Below, in pieces: positions 1 through 7,263 of a DNA stretch of 32,360 nt. The position numbers and the translations under genes are program-made. The notes beneath the pieces are model-generated. The model worked only from the letters and a program-made list of their open reading frames with translations. It was not told where the DNA came from and did not search any database. Position 1 is the stretch's first letter, and each line of letters begins with the position of its first letter. This DNA is from Mycoplasma sp. CAG:611 (GTDB lineage Bacteria > Bacillota_I > Bacilli_A > RF39 > UBA660). The DNA is taken from positions 4,100-36,459 of the forward strand of contig HF999794.1 of assembly GCA_000434175.1 (NCBI GenBank), read 5' to 3'.

Positions 1-56
1 TGTGCTCTTCTTGTTCTTTGACTAGTTTTTGAAACATGTCTTGCAGGAACTGCCAT
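1..56 (-). CDS. rpmF: 50S ribosomal protein L32, first 18 codons only
   Basis: The minus strand from base 56 reads MAVPARHVSKTSQRTRRA and runs off the left edge. The MAVP start followed by S-K-T-S and an Arg-rich stretch is the N-terminus of bacterial L32, a small large-subunit ribosomal protein of about 55-60 residues. An AGGTGA ribosome-binding site lies 7 bases upstream of the ATG. The gene follows recO with its own promoter. Its CxxC zinc motif, if present, would lie outside the window, so the paralogue type (zinc-binding or not) cannot be told. Confidence 0.88.
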   Translation of the reverse strand, partial: MAVPARHVSKTSQRTRRA

Positions 57-89
57 AATATCACCTCAAACCTTTCTAACTTAATAAAC

Positions 90-105
90 TTGACAATTTT
101 GTCAA
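90..105 (-). promoter_or_regulatory. Inverted repeat in the rpmF leader
   Basis: TTGACAA and TTGTCAA flank a 2-base centre, between the -10 box and the ribosome-binding site of rpmF. It could be an operator or a small leader hairpin. It also looks like a -35 box, but no -10 hexamer lies at the right distance. Confidence 0.4.
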
Positions 106-116
106 CTGCTTTTTAA

Positions 117-145
117 ATTATACATTATATTTTCATAAATTTCAA
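117..145 (-). promoter_or_regulatory. Probable sigma-A promoter of rpmF
   Basis: On the minus strand TTGAAA (140-145) and TATAAT (117-122) are separated by exactly 17 bases, just after the recO stop codon. No recO terminator was seen, so rpmF may also receive read-through. Confidence 0.65.
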
Positions 146-151
146 TAATTT

Positions 152-889
152 TTAGTATTTTTCTCTTAATTGTGTTAAAAAATCCTTTGATTTTAAATAT
201 ATTCCTGTATATCTATCATAATAGTTTTCTAAAAATCTATTAATTTCATTTTTATTTTTAGGTAAAATATTTAATTCTTTTATCTTAGATATATCAACAT
301 AATTAAACATACGAAGGAGTTTAACTGTTTTTTCATCTACGATATATTCATTTTTATAACAATTAACACATAAATAACCACCTGAAAAGCTACTTACAGT
401 AACTATTTTTTTATTACTTCCACAAACACTACAACAATCAAGAATTGGCATAACTCCTAAATAATTAAGATATTTTAATTCAATTATATTAGCTATAATC
501 ATAGGATCAAAATCATCATTTATTTTAATAAGACCGTTTATAAATAAGTCAAATATTTCATTTGAAGAAGTTTCTTTTAAAACTTGATTAGTTAAATCAC
601 TTAAAAATGTGGCATAACCTATTTTAAATAAATCTTGTTTAATATTAGAAAAATCATTTATAATATCTACACTTATTAAAACACTTAATCCTTCTTGTTT
701 ATAATATATATTAAAATAACCATAAGTAAGTTTAGAACTAACACTTCTTAAACTACTTTTTAAATTACGACATCCTTTAGATATTATCCCTATTTTACCA
801 TGTTCTTTTGTTAAAACATTTAATATTTTACTTGATTCAGAATAATTAGTATCACTTAGTACTATTCCTGTTACTTTTTCTATTTTCAT
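152..889 (-). CDS. recO: DNA repair/recombination mediator RecO
   Basis: RecO loads RecA on SSB-coated DNA with RecR in the RecF pathway. The 245-aa protein has the usual length, an N-terminal OB-fold (about 1-80, with the typical 'G.vl....y.Essk.l.vlT.e.G' pattern) and a helical C-terminal domain with a zinc site (C153, C156, C174, C177). It begins with ATG inside the 3' end of yqzL (38-base overlap), so the two are probably translationally coupled. The era-yqzL-recO order is the normal Bacillota arrangement and supports the call. Confidence 0.93.
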   Translation of the reverse strand: MKIEKVTGIVLSDTNYSESSKILNVLTKEHGKIGIISKGCRNLKSSLRSVSSKLTYGYFNIYYKQEGLSVLISVDIINDFSNIKQDLFKIGYATFLSDLTNQVLKETSSNEIFDLFINGLIKINDDFDPMIIANIIELKYLNYLGVMPILDCCSVCGSNKKIVTVSSFSGGYLCVNCYKNEYIVDEKTVKLLRMFNYVDISKIKELNILPKNKNEINRFLENYYDRYTGIYLKSKDFLTQLREKY

Positions 890-983
890 AATAATTCTCT
901 TCTACTTTTTCCATTTCTTTTAAAAACACATAATATCTTAAATCCCCTGTTTTTTTAAATAAACTCCATAAAGCTTTATTCAT
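852..983 (-). CDS. yqzL: YqzL-like small protein (43 aa)
   Basis: A 43-codon frame between era and recO starts MNKALWSLFKKTGDLRYY, then continues with VFLKEMEK and an acidic/basic tail ending in TGA. Tryptophan near position 6, 'F..TG....Y..FKE.E' and the location between era and recO match the YqzL family, whose function is unknown. Its last 38 bases overlap the recO start in another frame. The ribosome-binding site is weak (GGGTG, 6 bases before ATG) and lies in the 3' arm of a hairpin. Confidence 0.75.
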   Translation of the reverse strand: MNKALWSLFKKTGDLRYYVFLKEMEKVEENYYENRKSNRNSTK

Positions 984-990
984 ATTTTTC

Positions 991-1009
991 ACCCATTATT
1001 ATAATGGGT
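991..1009 (-). promoter_or_regulatory. Hairpin just upstream of yqzL
   Basis: ACCCATTA and TAATGGGT form a perfect 8-bp stem with a 3-base loop. On the transcribed strand it is followed by GAAAAAT, not a T tract, so it is not a classic terminator. Its 3' arm contains the only G-rich sequence before the yqzL ATG and could mask that ribosome-binding site. Confidence 0.4.
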
Positions 1010-1023
1010 AAAAAATATAAATT

Positions 1024-1908
1024 TTAATCATCTTCTTCACTTATTCCTAATTCTTCAAAAAGGTTTGGCTTTTGTCTCCAGTTTTCTATTACTTTAACAA
1101 ATAGTTCTAAATAAACCTTTTTACCAAGTAATACTTCAATTTCTTCACGTGCCATAGTACCTACTTTTTTAAGCATTTGTCCATTTTTACCAATAATTAT
1201 TCCTTTTAAGTTATCTCTATCAACCACAATACATGCATTAATATAACATTTATCTTTTTTAAATTCCATATTTTCTACAATACATGTAACTGCATGTGGT
1301 ACTTCTTCTTTTGTTAAAATAAGTATTTTTTCTCTTATTATTTCTCCTACTAAAAATTTTTCACTAACATTAGTAATAACATCATCATCAAAATACTTAA
1401 CATCATCTTTTAAATATTTTTTAATTACTTCGATAAGTTCAGTTGTATTAATACCTTTTATTGATGAAATAGGTACAATATCTAAAAAATTATATAAATC
1501 TTTTAATTTAATTATTTCATCATATAATTTATCTTTTTTAATTTTATCAACTTTTGTTAAAACAAGAATAACATCTTTATTATCTTCTTTTAATCTATTA
1601 AGAATTCTATTATCATTTGGACCAAATCCACTTGCAATATCAACAAGAAATAAAACTAAATCATTATCAAAACTTGAATAAGCGGTCTTATTTAAAACTT
1701 CTCCTAGTTTAGATGTAGCTTTATTAATACCAGGTGTATCTACAAAAACTATTTGGGTATCATCCTCATTATAAACACCATAAATCATATTTCTTGTTGT
1801 TCCTACTTTATCACTTGTAATAGCTATTTTTTTATTTAATAATTTATTTAAAAGTGTACTTTTACCTACATTTGGACGTCCTACAATACTTACAAAACCA
1901 CTTTTCAT
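1024..1908 (-). CDS. era: GTPase Era
   Basis: Era is an essential GTPase that binds the 3' end of 16S rRNA and helps 30S subunit maturation. The 294-aa protein shows P-loop GRPNVGKST (10-18), TT of switch I (37-38), DTPG (57-60), TKVD (118-121) and a C-terminal KH domain with GKNGQMLKKVG. Length is typical. The ATG overlaps the cdd stop by 4 bases (ATGA), so cdd and era are translationally coupled. Confidence 0.97.
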   Translation of the reverse strand: MKSGFVSIVGRPNVGKSTLLNKLLNKKIAITSDKVGTTRNMIYGVYNEDDTQIVFVDTPGINKATSKLGEVLNKTAYSSFDNDLVLFLVDIASGFGPNDNRILNRLKEDNKDVILVLTKVDKIKKDKLYDEIIKLKDLYNFLDIVPISSIKGINTTELIEVIKKYLKDDVKYFDDDVITNVSEKFLVGEIIREKILILTKEEVPHAVTCIVENMEFKKDKCYINACIVVDRDNLKGIIIGKNGQMLKKVGTMAREEIEVLLGKKVYLELFVKVIENWRQKPNLFEELGISEEDD

Positions 1909-2297
1909 TTTAAATCACCCTCACTAAATGGATAAGGGCACATATCTTTAACTGTAAGCTTTTTTTCATCAAATTTATTATTGTACATAATAACTTCCAT
2001 ATCCATATCAAAAAATTCTAAAAATACTTGTCTACATAACATACAACAAGTACCTATCTTATCACTTGCATTCATTATATATATTCTTTTAAAATCATGT
2101 TTTTTATAACCATTTGTTATAGCATTTGCTATGGCATTTCTTTCAGCACATATAGTAGCACCATAACTAGCATTTTCTACATTTACACCATAAAAATAAT
2201 TATTATCTTTTGTTTCTAATATACAAGAAACTTTATAATTAGAATAAACAGCATAACTATTATTTAATAATTCTTTTAGTTTTAATTTTATATCCAT
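1905..2297 (-). CDS. cdd: Cytidine deaminase
   Basis: Homotetrameric-type cytidine deaminase (130 aa) for pyrimidine salvage, converting cytidine or deoxycytidine to uridine or deoxyuridine. The zinc site is C50 with catalytic E52 (CAERNA) and C85/C88 in CCMLCRQ. The usual Pro before the second zinc cysteine is Cys here (C84), a small deviation. The C-terminal CPYPFSEGDL resembles the family's LPYPF motif. RBS AAGGAG precedes the ATG, 9 bases after the dgkA stop. Confidence 0.95.
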   Translation of the reverse strand: MDIKLKLKELLNNSYAVYSNYKVSCILETKDNNYFYGVNVENASYGATICAERNAIANAITNGYKKHDFKRIYIMNASDKIGTCCMLCRQVFLEFFDMDMEVIMYNNKFDEKKLTVKDMCPYPFSEGDLK

Positions 2298-2306
2298 AAC
2301 TACTCC

Positions 2307-2705
2307 TTAAAATAATGCAATAATTTTAGGTAAAAATATCATAATACCTATGATTAATGCAATAATACTAATGATACCTACTGCTCCACTGGCACAATCT
2401 TTAGCAACCTTAGCCATTGGTTTTTTCTCTTCTGTTACTAAATCTACAGTTGCTTCAATTGCACAGTTAACCATTTCTAAAGCCATAACTATTCCAATTA
2501 ATAAAACAATAACTAATCTTTCAGTATAATTAATTTTAAGAAAAATACCAAGTATTAAACTAATAATAGCTATAACAAACATAACAATAATATTTTGTTC
2601 TGTGTAAAAAGCATACCTCATACCTTCAAAACAGTATTTAAATGATTTTAAAAATCTTTTTAAACTCCTTTTATTTTTCTTCAATTCTTGCAAATCTTTT
2701 TCCAT
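2307..2705 (-). CDS. dgkA: Undecaprenol/diacylglycerol kinase
   Basis: A 132-aa integral membrane kinase of the DgkA/UdpK family. In Gram-positive bacteria this enzyme phosphorylates undecaprenol to recycle the peptidoglycan lipid carrier. Three membrane helices (about 38-57, 65-85, 108-131) and the family motif EMVNCAIEATVDLV followed by AKVAKDCASGAV are visible. Standard members have N-T-A-I-E; here it is N-C-A-I-E. The start ATG has a good GGAG 7 bases upstream and lies 35 bases inside the end of ybeY. Confidence 0.92.
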   Translation of the reverse strand: MEKDLQELKKNKRSLKRFLKSFKYCFEGMRYAFYTEQNIIVMFVIAIISLILGIFLKINYTERLVIVLLIGIVMALEMVNCAIEATVDLVTEEKKPMAKVAKDCASGAVGIISIIALIIGIMIFLPKIIALF

Positions 2706-3132
2706 ATAATATCTCCTTTTGTTTTGTAAACATTATTTTTTCATCCTCTTTAGTCATATGATCATAACCTAATAAATGTAAAAGTCCATGTACTGCTAGA
2801 AACGAAAGTTCTCTTTCTAAAGAATGTTCATAACTAATAGCTTGTTCTTTTGCTTTATCTATAGAAATATATATATCTCCAAGAAGTCTTATTTTTGTAA
2901 AATTTTCACGCTTTTCATCTTCTAAAGCAAAACTAATAACATCTGTTGTTTTATCTATATTTCTATATTCTTTATTAATCTTATGAATATAAGGATTATC
3001 TACTATTATGACATTAAAATAAATATGTTTTAATTTTTCATATCTTATCATATGTTTTAACATACTTTTTATAACTTTTTCTTCTTTTTTTAAATTATAA
3101 GTTGTTTCATTATAAATATTAAATTTTTTCAT
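2671..3132 (-). CDS. ybeY: Endoribonuclease YbeY (16S rRNA maturation)
   Basis: Zinc-dependent single-strand endoribonuclease needed for 16S rRNA 3'-end processing and 70S quality control. The 153-aa protein has the hallmark HGLLHLLGYDH with zinc ligands H115, H119 and H125, plus the upstream 'TDVISFAL' and 'LGDIYIS' motifs. Its ATG overlaps the stop of the VanZ-like gene by 4 bases (ATGA), and its 3' end overlaps dgkA by 35 bases. Confidence 0.96.
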   Translation of the reverse strand: MKKFNIYNETTYNLKKEEKVIKSMLKHMIRYEKLKHIYFNVIIVDNPYIHKINKEYRNIDKTTDVISFALEDEKRENFTKIRLLGDIYISIDKAKEQAISYEHSLERELSFLAVHGLLHLLGYDHMTKEDEKIMFTKQKEILYGKRFARIEEK

Positions 3133-3722
3133 GGCACTAAAAACCTCACTATTACTAATATTAGTATAATTATTATTATATTAAAAATCCAATTTTTCTT
3201 TAATTTCTCTGGTATTATTTTACTTAAAATTTTATATAAGATAAAACCTAAAATTCCTCCAAGAACATTTAAAATAACATCATCCACATCAAAAACTCTG
3301 CCTATTGCAAGTTGTGTTGTTTCGATTGAAAGTGATATGATAAAGGTTATTAAAAAAACTACACTAATTTTATTAACTTTAGTAAAATATCCTACGAAAA
3401 AACCAAATGGTAAAAAAAGTAAAACATTTCCTAAAATATTTTTATAAAATAAATATGTTCCTGGTTCATATCTAAATATTTCTTTAAAAGGAATGATATT
3501 TACTCCTCCAAAAGAAACATCTTGAGCTGTTACTATTTGGAATAAACATAATATATAAATGATAAAAAATAATTTTAATAATTCTTCATATAATACAAAC
3601 TTTTTACCATTAATAACTAAATATGTTATTCTAAGAACCATAGCAACTAAACAGGAAATAACTAACATAGGCCATGTTGTATCAAGCATATCAAGTGTTA
3701 TATCTCTTATATCTTGTATCAT
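3129..3722 (-). CDS. VanZ-like membrane protein
   Basis: A 197-aa protein with about five hydrophobic segments. The patterns 'NIIPFKE', 'N.LGNVLLFLPFGFF.G', 'SIETTQL..GRVFDVDDVILN..GG..G' are those of VanZ-family proteins, named after the teicoplanin-resistance accessory VanZ; most relatives have no known role. The gene lies within the yqfD...ybeY cluster where Bacillus has phoH and yqfF, and overlaps ybeY by 4 bases. I infer an envelope function, not drug resistance. Confidence 0.85.
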   Translation of the reverse strand: MIQDIRDITLDMLDTTWPMLVISCLVAMVLRITYLVINGKKFVLYEELLKLFFIIYILCLFQIVTAQDVSFGGVNIIPFKEIFRYEPGTYLFYKNILGNVLLFLPFGFFVGYFTKVNKISVVFLITFIISLSIETTQLAIGRVFDVDDVILNVLGGILGFILYKILSKIIPEKLKKNWIFNIIIIILILVIVRFLVP

Positions 3723-3748
3723 AATAACAACCTTTCTTTGGATTTAAA

Positions 3749-4882
3749 TTAAGAATGAATTTCTTGTAATTTTGCAATATCTTCATAAACCTTAAAAAAT
3801 ACCTCTACATATATTCTATCATTATCTTCATCTATTTTCAAAGTTTTTTGTAATAATATTTTTTCATCTTGCTTTAAATTAGCTTTTATTTTTTCTTTCG
3901 CAAGGTTATTTATTATCTTTATAAGCTCTTCTTTTGTATATTTATTAGTTTGTTCTTCATATATAAAACTTTTATTTATTCTTATATTAAACATATTATT
4001 TTTAATTAAATAAATATTTTTTTCATTCTTAATACTTCCATATTTAAAAGAAGCTATATTTATTTCTTTATTAAATATATTTAAAATTAAAGCTATCTTC
4101 GCATTATTTGTTTTTATATTTTCCTTTTTTATAAAAGGATGACTAACTTTTACCTTATACCATACTTCAGCATATACTTTTCCTTTTGCATCTACAATAT
4201 TTTTTACTTCATCATTTTTTAAAATAACACCAGATACTAATAAATCATCTTTATTTACATAATCTCCAACATTTTTAATTATATTCCCTTTAGATATATC
4301 AAGTTTTTTTATTAATCCATTTTTACTAGCAATAATATTATGTTTTAAGTTACTTTTAGATTCAATAATACTTTTTCTTTCAATATAAGATACTTCATAA
4401 TAAACCCCATTTGAACTAATTTCTAACCATTCAAATAAATCTTTATTATTATCTTTTATTTTATTACTTATAATTTTTAATTTTTTATATGGCTTTTTAA
4501 AAGAATAAATAGTTAAATTATTATTTAACATTTCTTGTTTTAATATAGAATTTATCTTTTTATTATCATTATTTATGTTTATAAAAAAAATCATATTAGA
4601 AAAAAGATATATAGTTATTAAAGATATAATAAAAGATATAATAAATACTTTATATTTATTAAACAAAAGAATAATTTTATTTTTGCCATAAGTTTTATTT
4701 ATATTTACATTACATGTTGTTTTGATAGTTTTTATTTTTAAATAATCTTCATATGTTACTTTAAAAATTATTTTATTAGTCATATATTTTATATCATACA
4801 TATTTATTTTATTTTTTATAATATCAGAAAATAAATTTTTAACATATTTACCACTTATTTCTATTTCATAATAATTAAACAT
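3749..4882 (-). CDS. yqfD: Sporulation protein YqfD
   Basis: A 377-aa protein with a cytoplasmic N-terminal domain (about 1-70), one membrane helix (about 74-98, ending SNMIFFINI) and a long extracytoplasmic part with 'KNGLIKKLDISKGN...VGDYVNKDDLLVSG', a barrel-sandwich-like segment. This layout, the length and the partner yqfC upstream fit YqfD, which is needed for efficient sporulation in Bacillus subtilis. The start overlaps the yqfC stop by 8 bases. The sequence is very Lys/Asn/Ile-rich and diverged, so the call leans on context as well as domain order. Confidence 0.82.
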   Translation of the reverse strand: MFNYYEIEISGKYVKNLFSDIIKNKINMYDIKYMTNKIIFKVTYEDYLKIKTIKTTCNVNINKTYGKNKIILLFNKYKVFIISFIISLITIYLFSNMIFFININNDNKKINSILKQEMLNNNLTIYSFKKPYKKLKIISNKIKDNNKDLFEWLEISSNGVYYEVSYIERKSIIESKSNLKHNIIASKNGLIKKLDISKGNIIKNVGDYVNKDDLLVSGVILKNDEVKNIVDAKGKVYAEVWYKVKVSHPFIKKENIKTNNAKIALILNIFNKEINIASFKYGSIKNEKNIYLIKNNMFNIRINKSFIYEEQTNKYTKEELIKIINNLAKEKIKANLKQDEKILLQKTLKIDEDNDRIYVEVFFKVYEDIAKLQEIHS

Positions 4883-5120
4883 AATTACCTCTAAATGTTA
4901 TAGAATAAATACTTCCTTCGACTAATAATTCTTCTTTTTCAAATCTTTTAATTATAAGATTTTCCCCTTTTATTTCAAGTATATCATCTATTATTTCTAT
5001 AAGTATTTTATTATCTTCAAAAACAAGTATTTTTTTATAATTTATAACATTAATTTTATTTTTTATGTAATATATTTTAGTTTCTTCTTGTTTTATATAA
5101 TTTCTTAATTTAGAAAACAT
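4875..5120 (-). CDS. yqfC: Sporulation protein YqfC (YabP family)
   Basis: An 81-aa protein in the YabP/YqfC family. After a short basic N-terminus, residues about 29-76 have the family pattern: 'KILVFEDNKILIEIIDDI' then 'IKRFEKEELLVEGSIYSI', close to the consensus 'I.gr..l.I.gv.....f....I.l.t..G.l.I.G..L.I..l'. It is slightly short for the family. It overlaps yqfD, its usual partner. In B. subtilis the pair is a mother-cell sigma-E target; no clear sigma-E box was recognised here. Confidence 0.75.
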   Translation of the reverse strand: MFSKLRNYIKQEETKIYYIKNKINVINYKKILVFEDNKILIEIIDDILEIKGENLIIKRFEKEELLVEGSIYSITFRGNYV

Positions 5121-5174
5121 AAAAATATCATCTTCTTTCTAATAAATTATATATTTATTTAAAAAAATTACCAC

Positions 5175-5198
5175 AAAAAAATGGATATAAAATCCATT
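5175..5198 (-). terminator. Rho-independent terminator of yqeY
   Basis: AATGGAT and ATCCATT form a 7-bp stem with a 5-base loop, followed on the minus strand by a run of T. The stop codon of yqeY lies at the base of the stem. It separates rpsU-yqeY from yqfC-yqfD. Confidence 0.8.
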
Positions 5199-5637
5199 AG
5201 TTTATTTTTTCTCTTAAAATGCTATTTAATTTAGACATATCACATCTGTTTTTTACTCTAGGTGTAATTTCTTTCATAACTTTACCTAAATCTTTAATTG
5301 AAGTTGGATTAACAAGATTAATTACTTCATCAATTATTTTATTAAGTTCTTCATCACTTAAAGATTCAGGCATATATTTTTCTAGTATGTCTATTTCTTT
5401 TTGATAAGAATTTATTAAATCAGTTCTTGATGCTTTTTCAAAATCTTTAATTGATTCTTTACGCATTTTTATTTGTTTAGTAATAACATCTAAAACAAGA
5501 TCATCATTATCTTCTTTTTTATTATTTATTACTTCAAGTTGAACTGCTCCTTTTACACTTCTTAAAGTATTTAAAGTGTCTTTATCTTTGCTTTTCATTG
5601 CTTCAAGTAAATCTTTTTGTAATTTTTCTTTTAACAT
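5197..5637 (-). CDS. yqeY: GatB/YqeY domain protein YqeY
   Basis: A 146-aa helical protein of the YqeY family: 'L.KDLLEAMKSKDKDTLNTLRSVKGAV' at the N-terminus, 'R.ESI.DFEKA.RTDLI..Y..EI.ILEKYMPESLS..EL' in the middle, 'DLGKVMKEITPRVKNRCDMSKLNSILREKI' at the end. The family resembles the tail domain of GatB and is thought to contact tRNA, but its role is not established. It follows rpsU, as in Bacillus, with RBS AAGGAGG. Confidence 0.93.
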   Translation of the reverse strand: MLKEKLQKDLLEAMKSKDKDTLNTLRSVKGAVQLEVINNKKEDNDDLVLDVITKQIKMRKESIKDFEKASRTDLINSYQKEIDILEKYMPESLSDEELNKIIDEVINLVNPTSIKDLGKVMKEITPRVKNRCDMSKLNSILREKIN

Positions 5638-5659
5638 AATTTCCTCCTTATAATATTAA

Positions 5660-5680
5660 AGGGAAAGTAAACCTTTCCCT
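5660..5680 (-). terminator. Hairpin between rpsU and yqeY
   Basis: AGGGAAAG and CTTTCCCT pair perfectly (8 bp, 5-base loop). Only TTAATATT follows, so it is probably an attenuator or RNA-processing/stability element that sets rpsU above yqeY rather than a full terminator. Confidence 0.55.
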
Positions 5681-5685
5681 AATTA

Positions 5686-5874
5686 TTAATAATCTCTTCT
5701 ATTTTTCTTTTGTGAATTTCTAATGTTTTCTTTCTTTTCTTCTCTTCTTCTTTTTCCAGGTTTATCATAAAACTTTCTTTTTTTAACTTCTGAAGGGATT
5801 CCATCACGAGAACATTTTTGTTTAAAACGTTTAAGTGCTCCATCTAAATTACCTTTAACTGCTACCTCTGTCAT
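5686..5874 (-). CDS. rpsU: 30S ribosomal protein S21
   Basis: A 62-aa very basic protein with the S21 pattern: 'V.GNLDGALKRFKQKCSRDGI..EVKKR.FYDKPGKRRREEK', followed by a Lys/Arg/Asn tail. S21 joins the 30S platform late and affects start-site selection. Strong RBS (AAGGAGGG, 8 bases before ATG). Own promoter at 5911-5939. Confidence 0.97.
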   Translation of the reverse strand: MTEVAVKGNLDGALKRFKQKCSRDGIPSEVKKRKFYDKPGKRRREEKKENIRNSQKKNRRDY

Positions 5875-5910
5875 CTTATATCCCTCCTTCCCTTTGCTTT
5901 TTCAAATTCA

Positions 5911-5939
5911 ATTATAACAAAAAAAACTAAAAAACACAA
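5911..5939 (-). promoter_or_regulatory. Probable promoter of rpsU-yqeY
   Basis: A perfect TATAAT (5911-5916) lies 37 bases before the rpsU ATG. TTGTGT (5934-5939) is 17 bases further upstream, a weak -35 match. Confidence 0.55.
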
Positions 5940-5961
5940 TATTTTTTATTACATTTTTAGT

Positions 5962-7221
5962 CTAATTTTTACTTACAAGCATATTCTTTTCAATAATTAT
6001 ATCTACAATTTCATTTTCTTTATATATTTTTGGTATTTTTAAATAAACATAATTAGAACAATGACCATATGAATACTTACAATCAACTTTTTCAATTAAA
6101 CAAGATTCTTTCTTGCCTATAAAACTATTATTATAGTTTTCTTCAAGTGTTTTTGATAAATCAAGTAAAGTTTTTACTCTTTCTTTTTTTACTTTACCAT
6201 CTATTTGATCTTTCATTTTAGCTGCTACTGTGCCATCTCTTTTAGAATAAGGAAAAACATGTAATTTACTAAAATTAATTTCCTTTATAAAATCTACACA
6301 TTCATTAAAATCATCTTCTGTTTCACCAGGAAATCCTACGATAACATCAGTTGTTATAGATATATCAGGTCTAACTTTTCTTATTTTTTCTATTTCTTCT
6401 TTAAAATATTTTTTATCATATTTCCTATTCATTCTTTTTAAAGTTTTTTCTCCTCCACTTTGTAAAGGTATATGTAAATGATTACAAAGTATTGGATTTT
6501 TTAATAACTCTAAAAATTTATCATCAAGTTCTGTTATTTCAATTGATGAAATTCTTAATCTTTTAAGACCTTTTATATTCAATATTTTTTCTAAAATACT
6601 AGAAAAATTAGTATTAATATCAACACCATAATTACCTGTATGAATACCAGTTAACACGATTTCATTATAACCATTATTTACTAAAGTAGTTATTTCACTT
6701 AAAACATTATCTTCTTTTTTACTACGACATTTCCCTCTTACATAAGGAATAATACAATAAGTACAAAAATTTTCACAACCATCTTGAATTTTAACAAATG
6801 CTCTTGTTCTATTTTCAAAATGTTTTATATTCATATCTTCAAACTCTACTTCATTTAAATTGAATCTTTGATTGATTTTTTCTTTATTTCTAAAAAATTC
6901 TTCAACTAAATCAACGACCTTAGATTTATTATAATTTCCTAAAACAATATCAATATCATCGTTTTTATAATCTTTAGCGCTTTCAATAAAACAACCACAT
7001 ACTACTAAACAACAATTTTTATTAATTTTTTTAGGATGATTAATCATTTTTCTACTTTTTACATCACTATTATTAGTAACAGTACAAGTATTTACAACAT
7101 AAACATCACAAAAATCATTAAAATCGCTAATTTCATAACCTCTTTCTTTAAAAAGACTTGCAATGTATTCCATCTCATAAGTATTTACTTTACATCCTAA
7201 ATTACATAATCCTACTTTCAT
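5962..7221 (-). CDS. mtaB: tRNA t6A37 C2-methylthiotransferase MtaB
   Basis: Radical-SAM methylthiotransferase that converts t6A to ms2t6A at position 37 of ANN-decoding tRNAs. The 419-aa protein has the N-terminal UPF0004 domain with three cluster cysteines (C10, C46, C77; 'CNLGCKVN.YE' is typical of MtaB rather than MiaB), the radical-SAM CxxxCxxC (C149, C153, C156) and a C-terminal TRAM-like segment. 'GCKVNTYE' plus 'T.TDVIVGFPGET' make MtaB more likely than RimO or MiaB. It sits upstream of rpsU, and shares a leaky terminator region with the preceding gene. Confidence 0.93.
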   Translation of the reverse strand: MKVGLCNLGCKVNTYEMEYIASLFKERGYEISDFNDFCDVYVVNTCTVTNNSDVKSRKMINHPKKINKNCCLVVCGCFIESAKDYKNDDIDIVLGNYNKSKVVDLVEEFFRNKEKINQRFNLNEVEFEDMNIKHFENRTRAFVKIQDGCENFCTYCIIPYVRGKCRSKKEDNVLSEITTLVNNGYNEIVLTGIHTGNYGVDINTNFSSILEKILNIKGLKRLRISSIEITELDDKFLELLKNPILCNHLHIPLQSGGEKTLKRMNRKYDKKYFKEEIEKIRKVRPDISITTDVIVGFPGETEDDFNECVDFIKEINFSKLHVFPYSKRDGTVAAKMKDQIDGKVKKERVKTLLDLSKTLEENYNNSFIGKKESCLIEKVDCKYSYGHCSNYVYLKIPKIYKENEIVDIIIEKNMLVSKN

Positions 7222-7238
7222 ACTAAAACTCCTTTAAA

Positions 7239-7263
7239 AAAGGATATTACTTTTCTATCCTTT
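7239..7263 (-). terminator. Hairpin at the end of the 259-aa gene, before mtaB
   Basis: AAAGGATA and TATCCTTT form an 8-bp stem with a 9-base loop containing the upstream gene's stop codon. A short T run follows, then directly the mtaB ribosome-binding site (AAAGGAG). No separate mtaB promoter is evident, so partial read-through is likely. Confidence 0.6.

Noticed and set aside
90..105. TTGACA in the rpmF leader as the -35 box
   Set aside because: No acceptable -10 hexamer 16-18 bases downstream; the upstream TTGAAA-N17-TATAAT is better.
1905..3132. Alternative genetic code with TGA as tryptophan (mollicute-like)
   Set aside because: Several genes stop at TGA in ATGA overlaps with the next gene, and conserved tryptophans are TGG.
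3129..3722. Teicoplanin resistance gene vanZ
   Set aside because: Only a family-level resemblance; no van cluster, and the gene is embedded in a housekeeping operon.
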